Below, in pieces: positions 6,554 to 7,547 of a stretch of 7,547 nucleotides of DNA. How positions within the stretch are numbered: position 1 is the stretch's first letter; each line of letters starts with the position of its first letter. Source of the stretch: Synergistaceae bacterium (lineage in GTDB: Bacteria; Synergistota; Synergistia; Synergistales; Aminobacteriaceae); NCBI GenBank assembly GCA_017427625.1, contig JAFRSL010000254.1, forward strand, positions 1-7,547. Reading direction: 5' to 3'. The notes below the pieces were generated by a model. The model had not been told where the DNA came from. It saw only the letters and a program-made list of their open reading frames with translations, and searched no databases. A program made the translations under genes and the position numbers.

Positions 6554-6598
6554 AAAAAAGGGAGACCCTGAAAATTCTCAGAGCCTCCCCGAATTTTT
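6554..6598. terminator. Bidirectional intrinsic terminator between convergent genes
   Basis: A hairpin pairs GGGAG (6560-6564) with CTCCC (6585-6589) and CTGA (6568-6571) with TCAG (6578-6581). A C-G pair flanked by two mismatches joins them, and the loop is 6 nt (6572-6577). On the minus strand the stem is followed at once by six T (6559-6554), the classic form for ending the ADP-ribosylglycohydrolase transcript. On the plus strand five T (6594-6598) come after a 4-base gap, serving the cheV-rpoD-channel operon. The structure fills the 57-bp gap between the two converging stops. Confidence 0.85.
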
Positions 6599-6602
6599 CA
6601 CA

Positions 6603-7421
6603 TCAAGCCCTCCAAAGTTCCCACTTCAGAAGGACATCAGTCAGAAAATCATCAAGCAGAGGAAGAATCATATCGTCAATTTCCTCCGGGATACCGTACA
6701 TTCCTTCAGCAACTGAGCAAGCAATCGCCGTCAATGTATCACTATCACCGCTCAACGACACCGCGCACCTCGTTACGTCCTCGAAGTCCTTGCCCTCAAA
6801 GAAAGCCATCAATGCCTCAGGAACCGTATCTTGGCAGCTCTCAACATGATAATACGTCGGCCGAATATCATCGAGTGTACGCGTAAAATCATACCCATAA
6901 CGATCAATAATGTAGTCCCGGATTTCCTGCTTGCTTCTTCCTGTCCTGGCCATGAAAATTGCTGATGCTGTGGCCTGCGCTCCCTTTATTCCTTCGGGGT
7001 GATTATGCGAGACTTCCGCGCTGATTTCTGCAAAACGTTCAACAGTCTCCAAATCGTCAAACGCCCACGCTACTGGCGATACCCTCATTGCCGAGCCGTT
7101 CCCGAAACTGTTGTAGGGCTGAGGGTGCGGCCTCGCAAGCCAGTACATGAACCTCGCGCCGTAACCAGCATGAGGGTATCTAGCCGCAAAATTTCGCATT
7201 GAGATTATCACCTGACGCCTGAAATCTTCCGGTGTAACTGAATCTCCCCTCTTCGGCATTACGCGCATGATTGCATCGGCAACTGCAAGCGTCATAACAG
7301 TGTCATCAGTGAAGCGCGAATCCTCCGACAACAGCGGGAACACCTTACTGTGTGCAATCTCTCTGTTCTCGTCAAACTCATACGGGCTTCCAACAATATC
7401 GCCAACAATAGCTCCAAGCAT
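6603..7421 (-). CDS. ADP-ribosylglycohydrolase family protein (DraG/ARH type)
   Basis: Members of this family hydrolyse ADP-ribose from protein side chains or related ADP-ribosyl compounds, using a two-metal (usually Mg) centre in an all-helical fold. The 272 residues open with the typical MLGAIVGDIVGSPYEF. They carry the metal-binding FTDDTVMTLAVADA (37-50, D39/D40), NSFGNGSAMRVSP (104-116), HNHPEGIKGAQA (139-150) and the second metal site SGDSDTLTAIA (224-234, D226/D228). The usual GGDSDT is SGDSDT here, otherwise intact, so activity is expected. I chose ATG 7421 because GGAGGG lies nine bases upstream and the family starts here. The longer ATG at 7457 would add 12 residues that overlap the upstream gene. 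The substrate is unknown. An exact gene symbol such as draG is not warranted because no nitrogenase regulation genes are seen. Confidence 0.93.
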   Translation of the reverse strand: MLGAIVGDIVGSPYEFDENREIAHSKVFPLLSEDSRFTDDTVMTLAVADAIMRVMPKRGDSVTPEDFRRQVIISMRNFAARYPHAGYGARFMYWLARPHPQPYNSFGNGSAMRVSPVAWAFDDLETVERFAEISAEVSHNHPEGIKGAQATASAIFMARTGRSKQEIRDYIIDRYGYDFTRTLDDIRPTYYHVESCQDTVPEALMAFFEGKDFEDVTRCAVSLSGDSDTLTAIACSVAEGMYGIPEEIDDMILPLLDDFLTDVLLKWELWRA

Positions 7422-7425
7422 TAAA

Positions 7426-7547
7426 TCAATCCCTCCATTGCTCCCATTTCTGAACAATATATTTCATGTGATTACGTAACCTCTCGAATGTCTCAACCTG
7501 AATCAGCGTAGGTATCCCGAAGAAAGGCTCTGCTATTGCCCCAGATA
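7426..7547 (-). CDS. Second ADP-ribosylglycohydrolase, C-terminal 39 codons (5' part off window)
   Basis: The minus strand is open from the right edge to a TGA at 7428-7426. The visible residues begin SGAIAEPFFGIP and end KWEQWRD. This matches the end of the DraG/ARH fold: the small-residue helix after the DSDT metal site, the FYGIP-like turn (compare SVAEGMYGIPEE at 236-247 of the neighbour), then the terminal helix. The neighbour ends with a similar LLKWELW. The stop is 4 nt before the start of the downstream homologue, and the ribosome site of that homologue lies inside this gene, so the two are probably a coupled tandem pair. The catalytic residues are outside the window, so I cannot judge activity. 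Confidence 0.75.
   Translation of the reverse strand, partial: SGAIAEPFFGIPTLIQVETFERLRNHMKYIVQKWEQWRD

Noticed and set aside
7422..7457. Longer start of the ADP-ribosylglycohydrolase at ATG 7457
   Set aside because: It would add 12 residues overlapping the upstream gene, with no family support. ATG 7421 has GGAGGG nine bases upstream and the standard MLGAIVGD opening.

Overview
The window comes from a Gram-negative (diderm), probably motile bacterium. HldE implies heptose-containing lipopolysaccharide, and CheV implies chemotaxis. Base composition is roughly balanced, start codons include TTG and probably CTG, and genes are tightly packed behind GGAGG-type ribosome sites. I would tentatively place it in the Synergistota (gut or rumen type). 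That is an impression from protein and codon style, not a proof. I see no tRNA, rRNA, CRISPR array, transposase or phage gene.

Left arm (1-1770, minus strand). An intact but edge-truncated hldE (bifunctional heptose-7-P kinase / heptose-1-P adenylyltransferase) starts at a TTG behind a very strong GGAGGAGG site. Upstream on the same strand is only the first 117 codons of uvrB. The fragment is well conserved and then stops inside the beta-hairpin; the other ~550 residues expected of UvrB are absent here. An AT-rich 89-bp gap separates the two and holds two TATAAT boxes.

Divergent control region (1771-1916). Between the uvrB fragment and cheV lie a perfect inverted repeat TGTGA-N4-TCACA and -10-like boxes in both directions.

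Central operon (1917-6545, plus strand). Five genes are packed with a 4-nt overlap or gaps of at most 12 nt: cheV (CheW-receiver hybrid), an unrecognised soluble protein, rpoD (housekeeping sigma factor), a two-TM ion channel with a cytoplasmic RCK/TrkA domain and an aberrant selectivity filter (GQGE in place of GYGD), and an unrecognised three-TM protein. A bidirectional terminator (about 6554-6598) closes the unit. The layout suggests that sensory signalling, housekeeping transcription and ion/membrane homeostasis are co-expressed. A common function is inference only.

Right arm (6603-7547, minus strand). Two ADP-ribosylglycohydrolase (DraG/ARH, COG1397-type) genes lie in tandem only 4 nt apart. 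The downstream copy is complete with its metal ligands. The upstream copy is visible only as its last 39 codons. They converge on the central operon and share its terminator.
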